Of a stretch of 56,592 nt of DNA, positions 1 through 12,283 are shown piece by piece. A model generated the notes under the pieces. It was not told where the DNA came from, searched no databases, and was given only the letters and a program-made list of their open reading frames with translations. Location of the stretch: positions 1 through 56,592 of the forward strand of contig JAICUF010000007.1 of NCBI GenBank assembly GCA_025935995.1. Direction: 5' to 3'. The DNA comes from Gemmatimonadales bacterium. GTDB taxonomy: Bacteria > Gemmatimonadota > Gemmatimonadetes > Gemmatimonadales > GWC2-71-9. The first letter of the stretch is position 1, and each line of letters opens with the position of its first letter. Made by a program: the position numbers and the translations under genes.

Positions 1-3535
<3,535 letters not shown>

Positions 3536-3537
<2 letters not shown>

Positions 3538-5098
3538 GGCTGATCTCACTGGCTCGGGGTCCAGAAGCGTAGCCGGACCGGCGCGCGCCGTCATCCTCCT
3601 CGCGGTGCTGCTCGTCCTGGCCCACGTCGCCGTCAACCTCACGACGCCGTGGGGATTCCACCGGGACGAGCTCCTCTACCTCGCCATGGGCCGGCACCTC
3701 CGCGTCTGGTCCATGGACTTCCCGCCGCTCATCGCCATGCTGGGACGCGGCACTCGCGCGCTCTTCGGCGACTCGCTCGCGGCCATCCGCCTCGCGCCCG
3801 CGCTCGCCGCGGCCGCACTCATCCTCGTGACCGGCATGATCGCGCGGGAGCTGGGCGGTGGCCGTACGGCACAGGCCGTCGCCGCTGTCGCGCTCGTCAC
3901 GAGCCCGCTCTTTCTCCGCTCGGGCAGTCTCTTCCAGCCCGTCGTGCTCGACCAGCTCGCGTGGACGGTGGCGCTCTACGCGCTGGTCCGACTGGGGACC
4001 GCGCGACAGAACGAAGAGGACGAGCTCCGCTGGTGGCTCGTGCTCGGGGCCGCCGGCGGCTTCGGCCTCCTCGCCAAGTTCAGCATCGTCCTCCTCGGCG
4101 CCGGCGTGCTCGGCGCGATCCTCCTGACCCGGTTCCGCCGCTCGCTCCTCGCGCCCGGGCCCTGGATCGCGCTGCTCGTCACCTTCGCGATCGGGGCGCC
4201 GAGCGTCGTGGGGCAGATCCGGCTCCACTGGCCGGTGGTCGCGCAGATGGCCGATCTCCGCAGCAGTCAGCTCGAGCGGGTGACGGCGGCCGCGTTCCTC
4301 TCGAACCAGCTCCTCTGGGGGCCCATCGTGCTGCTGGCCCTCGCCGGCGCCGCGTGGCTCCTCGCCGCTCCGGCCGCCAGGCCGTGGCGCATCGCGGGAT
4401 GGGCCGCCGTGGTCACCTTCCTCCTGGTGATGGCGCTGCACGGCAAGTCCTACTACGCGGGGCCGGTTTATCCCGCGCTCATCGCCGCCGGCGCCGTGGC
4501 CCTCGAGCGGCTGCCCGCCGGCGCCGCGCGCCCGCTCGCTGCCGCGATGACGCTGCTCCTCGTCGCCTACGGCGCGGTGGCCCTGCCGCTCGGCCTGCCG
4601 ATGCTCACGCCCGCGGCCATGATCCGCTACGGCCAGGCCCTCCACCTCACCGCCGCCAACACCACCAATACCGGCGAGGTGCTCCCCCTGCCGCAGGACT
4701 ACGCCGACATGCTCGGCTGGCCCGAGCTCGCGCGGGCGACGGCCGACGTCTACCGCGGGCTGCCACCCGCCGACCGCGCGCGCGCCGTCGTCGTCGCGGA
4801 CAACTACGGCGAGGCCGGCGCCCTCGACCTCTTCGGGCCGCGGCTCGGCCTTCCCCCCGTCGTGAGCGCCGCCGGCAGCTACTGGTTCTTCGGGCCCGGC
4901 CCGCTGCCGGGCGACGTCGCCATCGTCGTCGGCGCCGACTCGACCGATCTCCTCCCCTTCTTCGGCGCCGTCCACCGCGCCCGCACCGTCCTCAACCCCC
5001 TCGGCGTCCACGAGGAGATGCGGGTGCCGATCTGGGTCGCCCGCGCGCCGCGCGCCACGCTGCAGCAGGTCTGGCCCTCGCTCGCGGGACGCAACTGA
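3536..5098 (+). CDS. GT39 / ArnT-like membrane glycosyltransferase
   Basis: Polytopic membrane protein of 520 residues resembling family 39 glycosyltransferases (PMT_2), which use polyprenyl-phosphate sugars at the periplasmic face. Evidence is an N-terminal transmembrane helix followed by the first-loop motif WGFHRDELLYLAMGRHL with the acidic DE pair, then about ten further hydrophobic helices and a soluble C-terminal domain of roughly 150 residues. ATG 3536 is preferred over ATG 3512 because it gives a normal short cytoplasmic N-terminus, but no strong ribosome-binding site is seen at either. The acceptor (lipid, protein or cell-surface glycan) cannot be inferred from the neighbours. Confidence 0.85.
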
Positions 5099-5193
5099 CC
5101 TCCGGGTGACCGCCGTCACCGTCCGCGTCGGCGCGGAGTGAGATGATGAGGGTCCGACTTTTCGATCGTACCCCCGAGCAGGGAGAGCGTATC

Positions 5194-5637
5194 ATGAAGG
5201 CCAAGGAACTCATGACCCCCACGCCCAAGGTCTGCACCTCGGACGACCGCATCGTGGACGCCGCGCGGATGATGCGCGACTACGATGTGGGCTCCCTCCC
5301 CGTGGTGGAGAACAGCGGCACCAACCGCCTCATCGGCATCATCACCGACCGCGACATCGTCGTCGGCCCCGTGGCCGACGAGCTGTTCACCGCGACCGTC
5401 GGCGACGTGATGTCGCCCAATCCCCATACCGTTCGCACCGACGACGGCGTGGAGCAGGTCGAGCGCGTGATGAAGGAACAGCAGGTCCGCCGCATCCCGG
5501 TGGTGGACGAGATCGGGAGCGTCGTCGGCGTGATCGCCCAGGCCGACCTGGCGCTCAAGGACCGCGGCGCCAGCGATCGCGACGTGGGCCGCGTGGTCGA
5601 GGAGATCTCCCGGCCGAAGGAAGGCGCGAACGCCTGA
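5194..5637 (+). CDS. Tandem CBS-domain protein
   Basis: Small cytosolic protein of 147 residues made almost entirely of two CBS domains (about residues 1-60 and 68-130). Typical boundaries are visible: MTPTPKVCTSDDRIVDAARMM, VGSLPVVE, LIGIITDRDI, then VMSPNPHTVRTDDGVEQV, VRRIPVVDEIGSVVGVIAQ. Stand-alone CBS pairs usually bind adenine nucleotides and act as energy or ligand sensors. ATG 5194 is chosen because GGGAGAG lies 7 nt upstream; the 17-residue extension to 5143 is not CBS-like. A large GC hairpin follows the stop. Confidence 0.93.
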   Translation: MKAKELMTPTPKVCTSDDRIVDAARMMRDYDVGSLPVVENSGTNRLIGIITDRDIVVGPVADELFTATVGDVMSPNPHTVRTDDGVEQVERVMKEQQVRRIPVVDEIGSVVGVIAQADLALKDRGASDRDVGRVVEEISRPKEGANA

Positions 5638-5643
5638 TCCTTT

Positions 5644-5676
5644 CCGGGGCCGGGCGGCGCAGCCGCCCGGCCCCGG
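5644..5676. terminator. 15-bp perfect GC hairpin after the CBS gene
   Basis: Arms 5644-5658 and 5662-5676 pair perfectly around a GCA loop, 6 nt after the CBS stop. There is no T-tract on either side, so it may be an RNA stabiliser or a Rho-linked end rather than a classical intrinsic terminator. Confidence 0.6.
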
Positions 5677-5777
5677 GTTCCTCGCCCGTCCGGCCCGTCC
5701 CGCCCGTCATTCCTGCCCTTCGTCTGTCAACTCTGCCTCCTCCCCGGTCAAAGTGGCAAATCCCCGCCCCTCCGGAC

Positions 5778-5793
5778 TGGCACACCCGCTGCA
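5778..5793 (+). promoter_or_regulatory. Sigma-54-like -24/-12 promoter for hsp20
   Basis: TGGCAC at 5778-5783, then five bases and CTGCA at 5789-5793, match the RpoN consensus TGGCAC-N5-TTGCA with correct GG/GC spacing and one mismatch (C for T). The predicted start is near 5804, leaving a 60-nt leader before the Hsp20 ATG. No enhancer-binding protein gene lies nearby. Confidence 0.5.
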
Positions 5794-5863
5794 TACCGCT
5801 CCGGCATTGCCGCGGGATGCGGCGAGACCAGCACCAGTCGATCACAGCAACGGAGGATGCGCC

Positions 5864-6316
5864 ATGTACGTCACCACCACCCGTCGCGCCGCCGACCTCA
5901 ACAGCGGGCTGCGCCGCCTCAATTCCATGCTGGGCGAGGCTTTCTCCAACTGGCCCGGGACCGAGAACGGCGACGCCATCACGTCGGCCTGGCTCCCGCC
6001 CTGCGACGTCTTCGAGGACAAGGAGGCCGTCCGGATCATCGCCGAGATTCCCGGCGTCAAGGCGGAGGACGTGAAGCTCTCGCTCGAGAACAATCTGCTG
6101 ACCATTCGCGGCGAGAAGAAGCAGGTGGCCGAGGAGAAGGTGGACCGCGTGCACCGCTACGAGCGGACCTACGGCGTGTTCGAGCGCTCCTTCGCGCTCC
6201 CGAGCACGGTGGATCCCGAGCGGATCGAGGCCCGCTATGACAGCGGCATTCTGACCGTGACGCTGCCCAAGGCCGAGCGCGCGCGGCCGCGGCAGATCGA
6301 AGTGAAGAGCGCCTGA
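5864..6316 (+). CDS. Small heat-shock protein, Hsp20/alpha-crystallin family
   Basis: ATP-independent holdase chaperone of 150 residues. The alpha-crystallin domain spans about residues 45-140, with the ordered signatures PPCDVFEDKEAVRIIAEIPG, VKLSLENNLLTIRGEK, the central RVHRYERTYGVFERSF, and the A-x-x-x-(D/N)G-(I/V)L box as ARYDSGILTVTLPK. ATG 5864 follows GGAGG by 7 nt. The upstream 225-bp region carries a sigma-54-like promoter and no CIRCE element. A short hairpin (6309-6325) overlaps the stop codon. Confidence 0.96.
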   Translation: MYVTTTRRAADLNSGLRRLNSMLGEAFSNWPGTENGDAITSAWLPPCDVFEDKEAVRIIAEIPGVKAEDVKLSLENNLLTIRGEKKQVAEEKVDRVHRYERTYGVFERSFALPSTVDPERIEARYDSGILTVTLPKAERARPRQIEVKSA

Positions 6317-6331
6317 CGCAGGCGCCGGCGG

Positions 6332-6362
6332 CCACATCCCGGCGTATACTTCCGGGATGTGG
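6332..6362. promoter_or_regulatory. 11-bp inverted repeat enclosing the cls -10 box and start codon
   Basis: Arms 6332-6342 and 6352-6362 are exact reverse complements separated by 9 nt that contain TATACT (6345-6350). The right arm covers the ATG at 6357. The geometry fits an operator for a dimeric repressor, or an RNA hairpin hiding the start. Confidence 0.6.
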
Positions 6363-7616
6363 ATCGCCGTCGCGGCTGTGGCGGGGGCGCTCGTCGCGCT
6401 CATCGCCCTCAACCTCTCGTCGAGCGAGCGGAAGATCGAGCACGCCGTCCGCCCGCTCTACGCCGCGGGCGACGACGAGTTCGTCCGCTCGATGGGTGCG
6501 CTGCTCGGCCCGGGGATCGTCCGCGGCAACCGCGTCACCTCCTACCTGAACGGCGACCAGATCTTCCCCGCCATGCTGGACGCCATCCGCTCCGCCCGCC
6601 GCACCATCACCTTCGAGACCTACATCTACTGGTCCGGCGAGATCGGCCGCGAGTTTGCCGAGGCGCTGTCCGAGCGGGCGCGCGCGGGCGTGCGGGTCCA
6701 CGTCCTCCTCGACTGGCTGGGCACGGGGAAGATGGATCAGCAGGTCCTGGACGAGATGGAGGAGGCCGGCGCCGAAGTCTGCAAGTATCACCCGCTCCGG
6801 TGGTACACCATCGGCCGGATGAACAACCGGACCCACCGGAAGCTCCTCGTCGTGGATGGCCGGGTCGGCTTCACCGGCGGCGTCGGCATCGCCGACAACT
6901 GGCTGGGCCACGCCCAGGACCCGGAGCACTGGCGCGACTCGCACTTCCGGATCGAGGGGCCCGCCGTCGCCCAGATGCAGGCGACGTTCATGGACAACTG
7001 GATGAAGTGCCGCTCCCTCGTTCTTCACGGCGACGACTACTTTCCGTCCCTCGACCACGCGGGCGACTCCTGCGCCCAGGTCTTCCGGAGCTCGCCGGGC
7101 GAGGGGTCCGAGAGCGTGCGACTCATGTATCTGCTCTCGATCGCCGCGGCGCGCGAGCGGATCCTCCTCGCCAACTCCTACTTCGTGCCCGACTCGCTGG
7201 CGGTGCGGGAGCTGGTGGCGGCGCGCGAGCGCGGGGTCCGGGTCGAGATCATCACGCCGGGCGCGCACATCGATACCGAAGTGGTGCGGAAGGCGTCGCG
7301 CTCGCGCTGGGAGCCGCTGCTCGAGGCGGGGGTCGAGATCTGGGAGTACCAGCCGACCATGTACCACTGCAAGGTGATGGTGGTGGACGGGATCTGGGTC
7401 TCGGTCGGGTCCACCAACTTCGACAACCGCTCCTTCCGCCTCAACGACGAGGCGAACCTGAACGTACTGGACCGCGCGCTCGCCGCCGAGCAGGCGGCAG
7501 TCTTCGAGGCCGACAAGGGCCGCTCCCGCCGCATTACCCTCGAGATGTGGCGGCGGCGGCCCGCCGCGGAGAAGTTGAAGGAGCGCCTCGCGGGACTGAT
7601 CAGGGCCCAGCTCTAG
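6357..7616 (+). CDS. Cardiolipin synthase / phospholipase D family (ClsB-like)
   Basis: Membrane-anchored transphosphatidylase of 419 residues, predicted to make cardiolipin from phosphatidylglycerol or related lipids. It has one N-terminal transmembrane helix (residues 2-20) and two PLDc domains. Both HKD motifs are present: NRTHRKLLVVDG (about residue 158) and MYHCKVMVVDG followed by VGSTNFDNRSF (about residue 338). The single N-terminal helix and spacing resemble ClsB/ClsC more than the two-helix ClsA. The start has no Shine-Dalgarno; TATACT ends 6 nt before ATG, and an inverted repeat covers both. A HEAT-repeat gene follows after 20 nt and is probably co-transcribed. Confidence 0.93.
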   Translation: MWIAVAAVAGALVALIALNLSSSERKIEHAVRPLYAAGDDEFVRSMGALLGPGIVRGNRVTSYLNGDQIFPAMLDAIRSARRTITFETYIYWSGEIGREFAEALSERARAGVRVHVLLDWLGTGKMDQQVLDEMEEAGAEVCKYHPLRWYTIGRMNNRTHRKLLVVDGRVGFTGGVGIADNWLGHAQDPEHWRDSHFRIEGPAVAQMQATFMDNWMKCRSLVLHGDDYFPSLDHAGDSCAQVFRSSPGEGSESVRLMYLLSIAAARERILLANSYFVPDSLAVRELVAARERGVRVEIITPGAHIDTEVVRKASRSRWEPLLEAGVEIWEYQPTMYHCKVMVVDGIWVSVGSTNFDNRSFRLNDEANLNVLDRALAAEQAAVFEADKGRSRRITLEMWRRRPAAEKLKERLAGLIRAQL

Positions 7617-7636
7617 CCGCCCGGAGAGAAGAACGG

Positions 7637-8602
7637 ATGGACGATCGCCGTACCCAGCAGCGCGAAGGAGCCGAAGACCGCATCGCCGGCGTGCTCGTGG
7701 CCGCCGCCGACGCCTTTGCCCGGAAGCAGGGCGCCGAGCTGCTGGGCTGGGCCGAAGCGGCGCGCGACCTGACCGAGGGCCGCAGTCCCGAGGAGCGGCG
7801 AACGATGATGATCGCCGCCCGCCGCACCTTCAATCCGACGGTGCTCCGGATCATGGTCGAGCGGTCGCTCCGGCGGCCCGAGGAGCAGCAGCGCACCGCC
7901 GCGATCCTCCGCTGGATCGGGCCCGAGGGCCTCGAGGCCATGATCGACGGCGTGAGCGAGTCGGAAGCGGCCGGCCCGCGGCAGTTCCTGCACGATGCGC
8001 TCGCGGCTGAGCCCGCGGCCTTTCCGCTCATCCTCCCCTTGCTGTCGAACTCCCGTCCCCACGTCGCCCGCCACGGCGCCGAGCTGCTGGGCCGCCTGGG
8101 CGACAGCCGGGCGGTGGCGCCCCTCGTGGCGCTGGTGGAGCATCCCGCCGAGCGCGTGCGGGCCGCCGCCATCCGCGCCCTCGCCGGCTTCGACGACCCC
8201 GCCGCGATCCACGCGATTCAGGCCGCGCTCAGCCACGCCTCGCCCGACACCAGGTCCGAGGCGGCGCGCGCCGCGGCCGATCACGGCCGGGAATCGCTGA
8301 TCGGCCGGCTGCTGCTGGCCTTCAACCGCGAGGAAGATTCGCCGGTGCGCCGCGAGCTCGCGACCGCCGCCGCACGCCTCGGCGCCGCGGGCGACCTGGC
8401 CGAGATCGCGCTCGACAAGCGATCATTGCTGAGATGGATGGGGCGGACGGTGGAACAGCGGCTGGACGCGGTGGCCGGGCTGGCCGCGGCGGGAACCCCC
8501 GAGTGCCGCCGCCTGCTCGACCGCCTGGTGCGACAGGGCGACGCACCGATCCGCGACGCCGCCGACCGGGCCCTCTCGGTCCGGCGCGCCGCGGAAAGCT
8601 AG
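7637..8602 (+). CDS. HEAT-repeat protein
   Basis: Soluble all-helical protein of 321 residues. HEAT/PBS-lyase-like repeats of about 31 residues are visible from roughly residue 110, for example HVARHGAELLGRLGDSRAV, ERVRAAAIRALAGFDDPAAI and SPVRRELATAAARLGAAGDL. It probably acts as a protein-binding scaffold. ATG 7637 follows GGAGAG and a purine-rich stretch; earlier in-frame sequence is a shadow of the cardiolipin synthase gene. Position 20 nt after that gene suggests one operon, but no specific partner is evident. Confidence 0.85.
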   Translation: MDDRRTQQREGAEDRIAGVLVAAADAFARKQGAELLGWAEAARDLTEGRSPEERRTMMIAARRTFNPTVLRIMVERSLRRPEEQQRTAAILRWIGPEGLEAMIDGVSESEAAGPRQFLHDALAAEPAAFPLILPLLSNSRPHVARHGAELLGRLGDSRAVAPLVALVEHPAERVRAAAIRALAGFDDPAAIHAIQAALSHASPDTRSEAARAAADHGRESLIGRLLLAFNREEDSPVRRELATAAARLGAAGDLAEIALDKRSLLRWMGRTVEQRLDAVAGLAAAGTPECRRLLDRLVRQGDAPIRDAADRALSVRRAAES

Positions 8603-8614
8603 AGCGCGATCGCC

Positions 8615-9295
8615 CTACTGGTGCAGGGCGAACCCGGCGACGTGGACGTCGAGGTTGTGGTTCACCCGGAGGCCTACGATGCCGCGGACGCTCGCGTCGG
8701 CCGGCATGGAATAGACCTCCTGCCCGTTCGCCTTGAAGGTGACTTTCGACGGATCGCTCTTGTTGTCGATCTCGAGCATGTTGGTGGCCTTCCCCGCCGA
8801 ATCGGGCTTCACCACCGCCGGGCTCTCGGTCCAGTCCCTGATCACCGAGGTCTGCGCGCCGTCACGCCGCTTGATCAGGAACTTCCCGTCGCCCCGCACG
8901 AGGAAGTAGGTGTACTGCTGGGTCGGCGCGTTGAGGCTCCGGCCGCCCACGAAGAGGCCGTAGCCCTCGGCATGCGTCGGCTCCTTCGTCTGCGTGAAGG
9001 TCGCCAGGGTGTGGAACGGGCCGTTCGCGTTGTCGGCCGCGCGGTAGAGGATCGTCGCGGGCCCCAGCGTCACGTGATAGCCGCTGCCCATCGTGACGAA
9101 CTTGACGTTCGCGACGCCGGCGGGGTTGTCGGTGCGCGCCATCCAGCCGGCGGGCAGGGTGCCGCCGCCGGTCACGGGCTTGTCGTGATCGTCCATCGCG
9201 TGTTCGTGCGCGGGGGCGGCGGGAGTGTTCGGCTTCTGCGCCGCCAGCGGCAGGGCGGCGGCGCTCAGCGCGGCGAGAGCGGTCAGTATCCGCAT
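8615..9295 (-). CDS. Secreted protein, possible ConA-like beta-sandwich
   Basis: Exported protein of 226 residues. A signal peptide is clear (MRILTALAALSAAALPLAAQ) followed by a His-rich linker (HEHAMDDHDK). The rest is beta-rich with repeated Gly and aromatic residues (GSGYHVTLGPATILYR, GYGLFVGGRSL, YTYFLVRGDGKFLIKRR), like a laminin-G/ConA or DUF1080-type fold, but no catalytic residues can be named. GGAGG lies 7 nt before ATG 9295, which favours it over the ATG two codons earlier. It is convergent with the HEAT gene, with a 12-nt gap. Confidence 0.75.
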   Translation of the reverse strand: MRILTALAALSAAALPLAAQKPNTPAAPAHEHAMDDHDKPVTGGGTLPAGWMARTDNPAGVANVKFVTMGSGYHVTLGPATILYRAADNANGPFHTLATFTQTKEPTHAEGYGLFVGGRSLNAPTQQYTYFLVRGDGKFLIKRRDGAQTSVIRDWTESPAVVKPDSAGKATNMLEIDNKSDPSKVTFKANGQEVYSMPADASVRGIVGLRVNHNLDVHVAGFALHQ

Positions 9296-9427
9296 CGTCA
9301 TTCCTCCAAAAGGTGCTGCTGGGGTGGTCGAAGGTCGCGGGGAGCCCGCCGCGGTTGCGGAGGGTCAGGTGCCCGCAGTAAGCTAATGCGACCGGCAGAC
9401 GGCCGCCGCACCTCCCGGAGACGCTTC

Positions 9428-9595
9428 ATGCTCTACTGGATCGACATGTTCTTCGCCATCATCGGCGCCGGCGCCATCCTCTTCGCGCTGGCCTTCGTCT
9501 CGTCGGTCATCGGCGGGCTGGTGAACGGCATGGTGGCCCTCATGTCCGGGCCGATCATCGACGGCATCATCGCGAAGCGGTCCGCACGCCGCTAG
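9428..9595 (+). CDS. Small membrane protein, 55 residues
   Basis: Single hydrophobic stretch (residues 7-42, long enough for one or two helices) with a short basic tail (AKRSARR). GGAG lies 8 nt before ATG 9428. Its stop codon shares the tetranucleotide CTAG (9592-9595) with the stop of the convergent gene, which supports the reading frame. No function is recognised. Confidence 0.65.
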   Translation: MLYWIDMFFAIIGAGAILFALAFVSSVIGGLVNGMVALMSGPIIDGIIAKRSARR

Positions 9596-9930
9596 GCCTC
9601 GGGCGTGCTCGCCGCCTTCAGCGCCGCCTCGTAGTTGATCTTCAGGCTTCCCAAGAGCTCGCGCAGTCCCCGGACCTTCATCTGCAGCCCGCCGTTCCGC
9701 CGGCTCATCGTTCCCATCAGGCCGCAGGTTTCGGCGAACCCCGTGAGGCCGAAGCCCTGGCCGTTCGCCTTGAGCTCGTCGAGCATCCGCGCGAGCCCGC
9801 GGACGGTCACGTCGTCCGCCTGGAGCGCCGACATCTGCTCGATCACGGAGTGGATGCGCGCCAGCTTGGGCGGCACCGTCTGGAGGAAGCCCAGCTGCGC
9901 CTGCTGCCGCGACGAAAGCTTGAGGGCCAT
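9592..9930 (-). CDS. Small helical protein, downstream member of a coupled pair
   Basis: A 112-residue soluble, helix-rich protein (MALKLSSRQQAQLGFLQTV...). A segment near residues 45-75 (MLDELKANGQGFGLTGF followed by ETCGLM) loosely resembles the phosphotransfer-helix region of HPt domains, but no His sits in the expected place, so any such link is structural at most. Its ATG overlaps the TGA of the upstream gene, which implies translational coupling. Function is unknown. Confidence 0.7.
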   Translation of the reverse strand: MALKLSSRQQAQLGFLQTVPPKLARIHSVIEQMSALQADDVTVRGLARMLDELKANGQGFGLTGFAETCGLMGTMSRRNGGLQMKVRGLRELLGSLKINYEAALKAASTPEA

Positions 9931-10259
9931 CAGAAGATCCCGGACTTGGCCGACTGCCAGAGCCGCGTGAGCCGCTCGAAGCCGTCCTGCAGGATCTCCA
10001 CCTGCTGCGGGCTGGGCGAGGCGCCGGCGGCCGTCTGCATCTCGTCCACCAGCCGCGTCATCTCCCGCCGTCCGGACTTGACCGCCTCCGTCCGGATCTC
10101 GGCGAGGATCTCCACGATGCGGCCGCGCACCGCGGCGTCGTCGGGCACCTGCCAGAGGTATGTGGCGCTGTCCCGGCCAGCGACGCACAGCTCGCCCAGA
10201 CGGTCCATCAGCGGCTGGAAGGGCGGGCGGGGTGCCGGCCCTTCGGAATCTTCTGTCAT
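9930..10259 (-). CDS. Small helical protein, upstream member of a coupled pair
   Basis: A 109-residue soluble protein with a disordered, proline-rich start (PAPRPPFQP) and a helical body (DDAAVRGRIVEILAEIRTEAV, then LVDEMQTAAG and ILQDGFERLTRLW). GGAG lies 8 nt before ATG 10259. Its stop overlaps the start of the next minus-strand gene, so the two products are probably made together and may interact. The family is not recognised. It is divergent from the HEXXH protein gene, with 49 nt between starts. Confidence 0.68.
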   Translation of the reverse strand: MTEDSEGPAPRPPFQPLMDRLGELCVAGRDSATYLWQVPDDAAVRGRIVEILAEIRTEAVKSGRREMTRLVDEMQTAAGASPSPQQVEILQDGFERLTRLWQSAKSGIF

Positions 10260-10308
10260 CGGGGATCGCTCCGGATTGCGCGGCGACGGCCGCGGGCTCC
10301 TTCAATCT

Positions 10309-12240
10309 ATGCGTCTGGCGCTCGTTCTGGGCCTGCTCGCGCCCGCACCCGCCGCGGCGCAGCTCGCCGGCCGCTGGATCGTCACCATCCCGAGCTTCTC
10401 CTCAGCCGGCTATCGCGGCGAGCTCCGGCTCCGGCAGGCCGGTACCACGCTCACCGGCACCCTCTGGCTCGGGAACGCTGACCAGCCCCTCCCGCTCACC
10501 GGCTCGGTGCGGGGGGATACCATCGCCTTTGCCGCGGCATCGGGCCCGCGCTTCACCGGCCGGGCCGTGGGCGGGGGGCTCTCGGGACGGGTGACGGTCG
10601 CGGGGCAGGAAGGCCCCGAGTGGGAAGCGGCTCCGCTGGCGGAGAACACCGAGTATTACCCCGTGCTGCCGCGCTTCACGGTGCGCGGCGTCGTCACCGG
10701 CCGGCGCGATTCGCTGATCCGGCTGCCGGGCCCGTGGCTCGCCGCCGCCGCGAGCGCCGGCGCCGCCGACAGTCTCGTCGCCGCCTACACGCGCGCGGCC
10801 GCCGCCGCGGGCATCCCGGCTCTTCGGGGCGACACGCTCGCCTCGACGGCGCCGCTCCGCGTACTGGGCGTGGCGCAGCGGGAGGAGATGCGCGCGGCGG
10901 CGGTCCGCACCCTCGAGTCGATCCGCGCGGGTCTCGCGGGCGCGGCGGCGGGCCGCTTCGACCGTCTCTTCCGCCCGCGGGGCCAGTGGCAGGTGGACCT
11001 GCACGACGTGGCGCTCGCTCGCGCCCGCGCCGCGTCCCCCGCGCTCACTGTCGTTGCCGCCGCCCCGGCCCTCCGCGCCGTCGGCTGGCTGCCGCCCGCC
11101 GACTCCGCCGACGCCGCGACGGACGCCGGCACGCTGGACCTCGCGCTCTACCGCGTCTTCACGCTCCGGAGCACCGACAGCACGGCCGCCGGCGCGCTCG
11201 CTCGGCGCATGGCTTCGGCCGATCCGGTCTCGGCGCGCGCGGTCAGTCTCCTCATGGGCGGCTACGACTCCGCGACGCTCTGGTACGCGGATGCGCTCCG
11301 CTTCTTCCTGGACGAGGCGTGGCTGCCGGGACGGCCGGCCCGCTCGATCGGCGATGCCGTCCGCGCCGCCTGGCACGACTCCGCCTCGACACCGGCGATC
11401 GAGGCTCGCGCCTTCGGCTACGCGCAGGCCGTGCCCCGATACGGCGTTCCCGACCGGCTCTTCGACAACCTGGTGCATGCCGACAACTGGGCCGCGGGCG
11501 AGTGGCTCCGCCGCCACGGCCGCGGCGGCTTCCTCGAGGTGCTGCACCGCGTCGCGGTGGAGTTCGGGCCCGCCGCGACGCTCGAGCTGCCGGGGGAAAC
11601 GATGCGGCTCGCGAGTCCCGGCGGTCTGACCGGCCAGAACGGAAACGGCTTTCTCGAGGCGCGGGACGTGATCGCGATCGATCCCGGCTACATGCCGCTC
11701 CTCGCCGTGGGCGCGGTGGTGCACGAGTGGCAGCATCTCCTCTTCCAGCGGCGGATCCTCGCCGCCGTTCCCCTCGACGGCGACGGGCCCGCGGTCCTGC
11801 CCGGCGTCGATCCCTTCGTGGTGGAGGGGCTCGCGGAGTGGCGGGCCGAGGAGATCCTCGCTCCGTTCGTGGCCCGCGAGCCGCTCCTCGGCGTGGCCGA
11901 AGCGGAGAAGCGGGCGCGGCTCGCGCGGGCGCGCCGGGACGACCAGCACGTGCTCGGGTACGAGCTGGTCCGCTCTCTCAGCAGCGCCCTGGGCGGCGAC
12001 GACAGCGTGGTCGTCGGCCTCCTCGCGCGGGCCGCCGTGCCGCCCGGCGCCGCCACCGTCCTCGCCGATCCCCGCGTGCGGCGCGCGTGGAGCGCCTTCC
12101 TCACCACCCCGGATCGCGTCATCCAGGCGCCGTCGCGCCGTGCGCTTGTGCCCGAGCTCACATTCACCATCGAGGACGACTACCCCGACCTGGTTCGGAC
12201 CCGCGTCGTGGCACCCCCGGAGAATTCCCGCCGAAAGTGA
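10309..12240 (+). CDS. Secreted HEXXH protein, putative zinc metallopeptidase
   Basis: Exported protein of 643 residues with a signal peptide ending near PAAAQ (residue 19). The N-terminal 110 residues form a beta-rich domain (RWIVTIPSFSSAGYRGEL). The C-terminal part holds VVHEWQHLLFQRR, a zinc-binding HEXXH helix, and about 45 residues later VVEGLAEWRAEEI, whose Glu suits the third zinc ligand of a gluzincin. The middle third is alanine-rich with no recognised domain. Activity is inferred from these two motifs only. ATG 10309 has no good ribosome-binding site. Confidence 0.75.
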   Translation: MRLALVLGLLAPAPAAAQLAGRWIVTIPSFSSAGYRGELRLRQAGTTLTGTLWLGNADQPLPLTGSVRGDTIAFAAASGPRFTGRAVGGGLSGRVTVAGQEGPEWEAAPLAENTEYYPVLPRFTVRGVVTGRRDSLIRLPGPWLAAAASAGAADSLVAAYTRAAAAAGIPALRGDTLASTAPLRVLGVAQREEMRAAAVRTLESIRAGLAGAAAGRFDRLFRPRGQWQVDLHDVALARARAASPALTVVAAAPALRAVGWLPPADSADAATDAGTLDLALYRVFTLRSTDSTAAGALARRMASADPVSARAVSLLMGGYDSATLWYADALRFFLDEAWLPGRPARSIGDAVRAAWHDSASTPAIEARAFGYAQAVPRYGVPDRLFDNLVHADNWAAGEWLRRHGRGGFLEVLHRVAVEFGPAATLELPGETMRLASPGGLTGQNGNGFLEARDVIAIDPGYMPLLAVGAVVHEWQHLLFQRRILAAVPLDGDGPAVLPGVDPFVVEGLAEWRAEEILAPFVAREPLLGVAEAEKRARLARARRDDQHVLGYELVRSLSSALGGDDSVVVGLLARAAVPPGAATVLADPRVRRAWSAFLTTPDRVIQAPSRRALVPELTFTIEDDYPDLVRTRVVAPPENSRRK

Positions 12241-12283
12241 CCGGCGACACCATGCGTGACGCCGGGATATCCGACATTGCACC

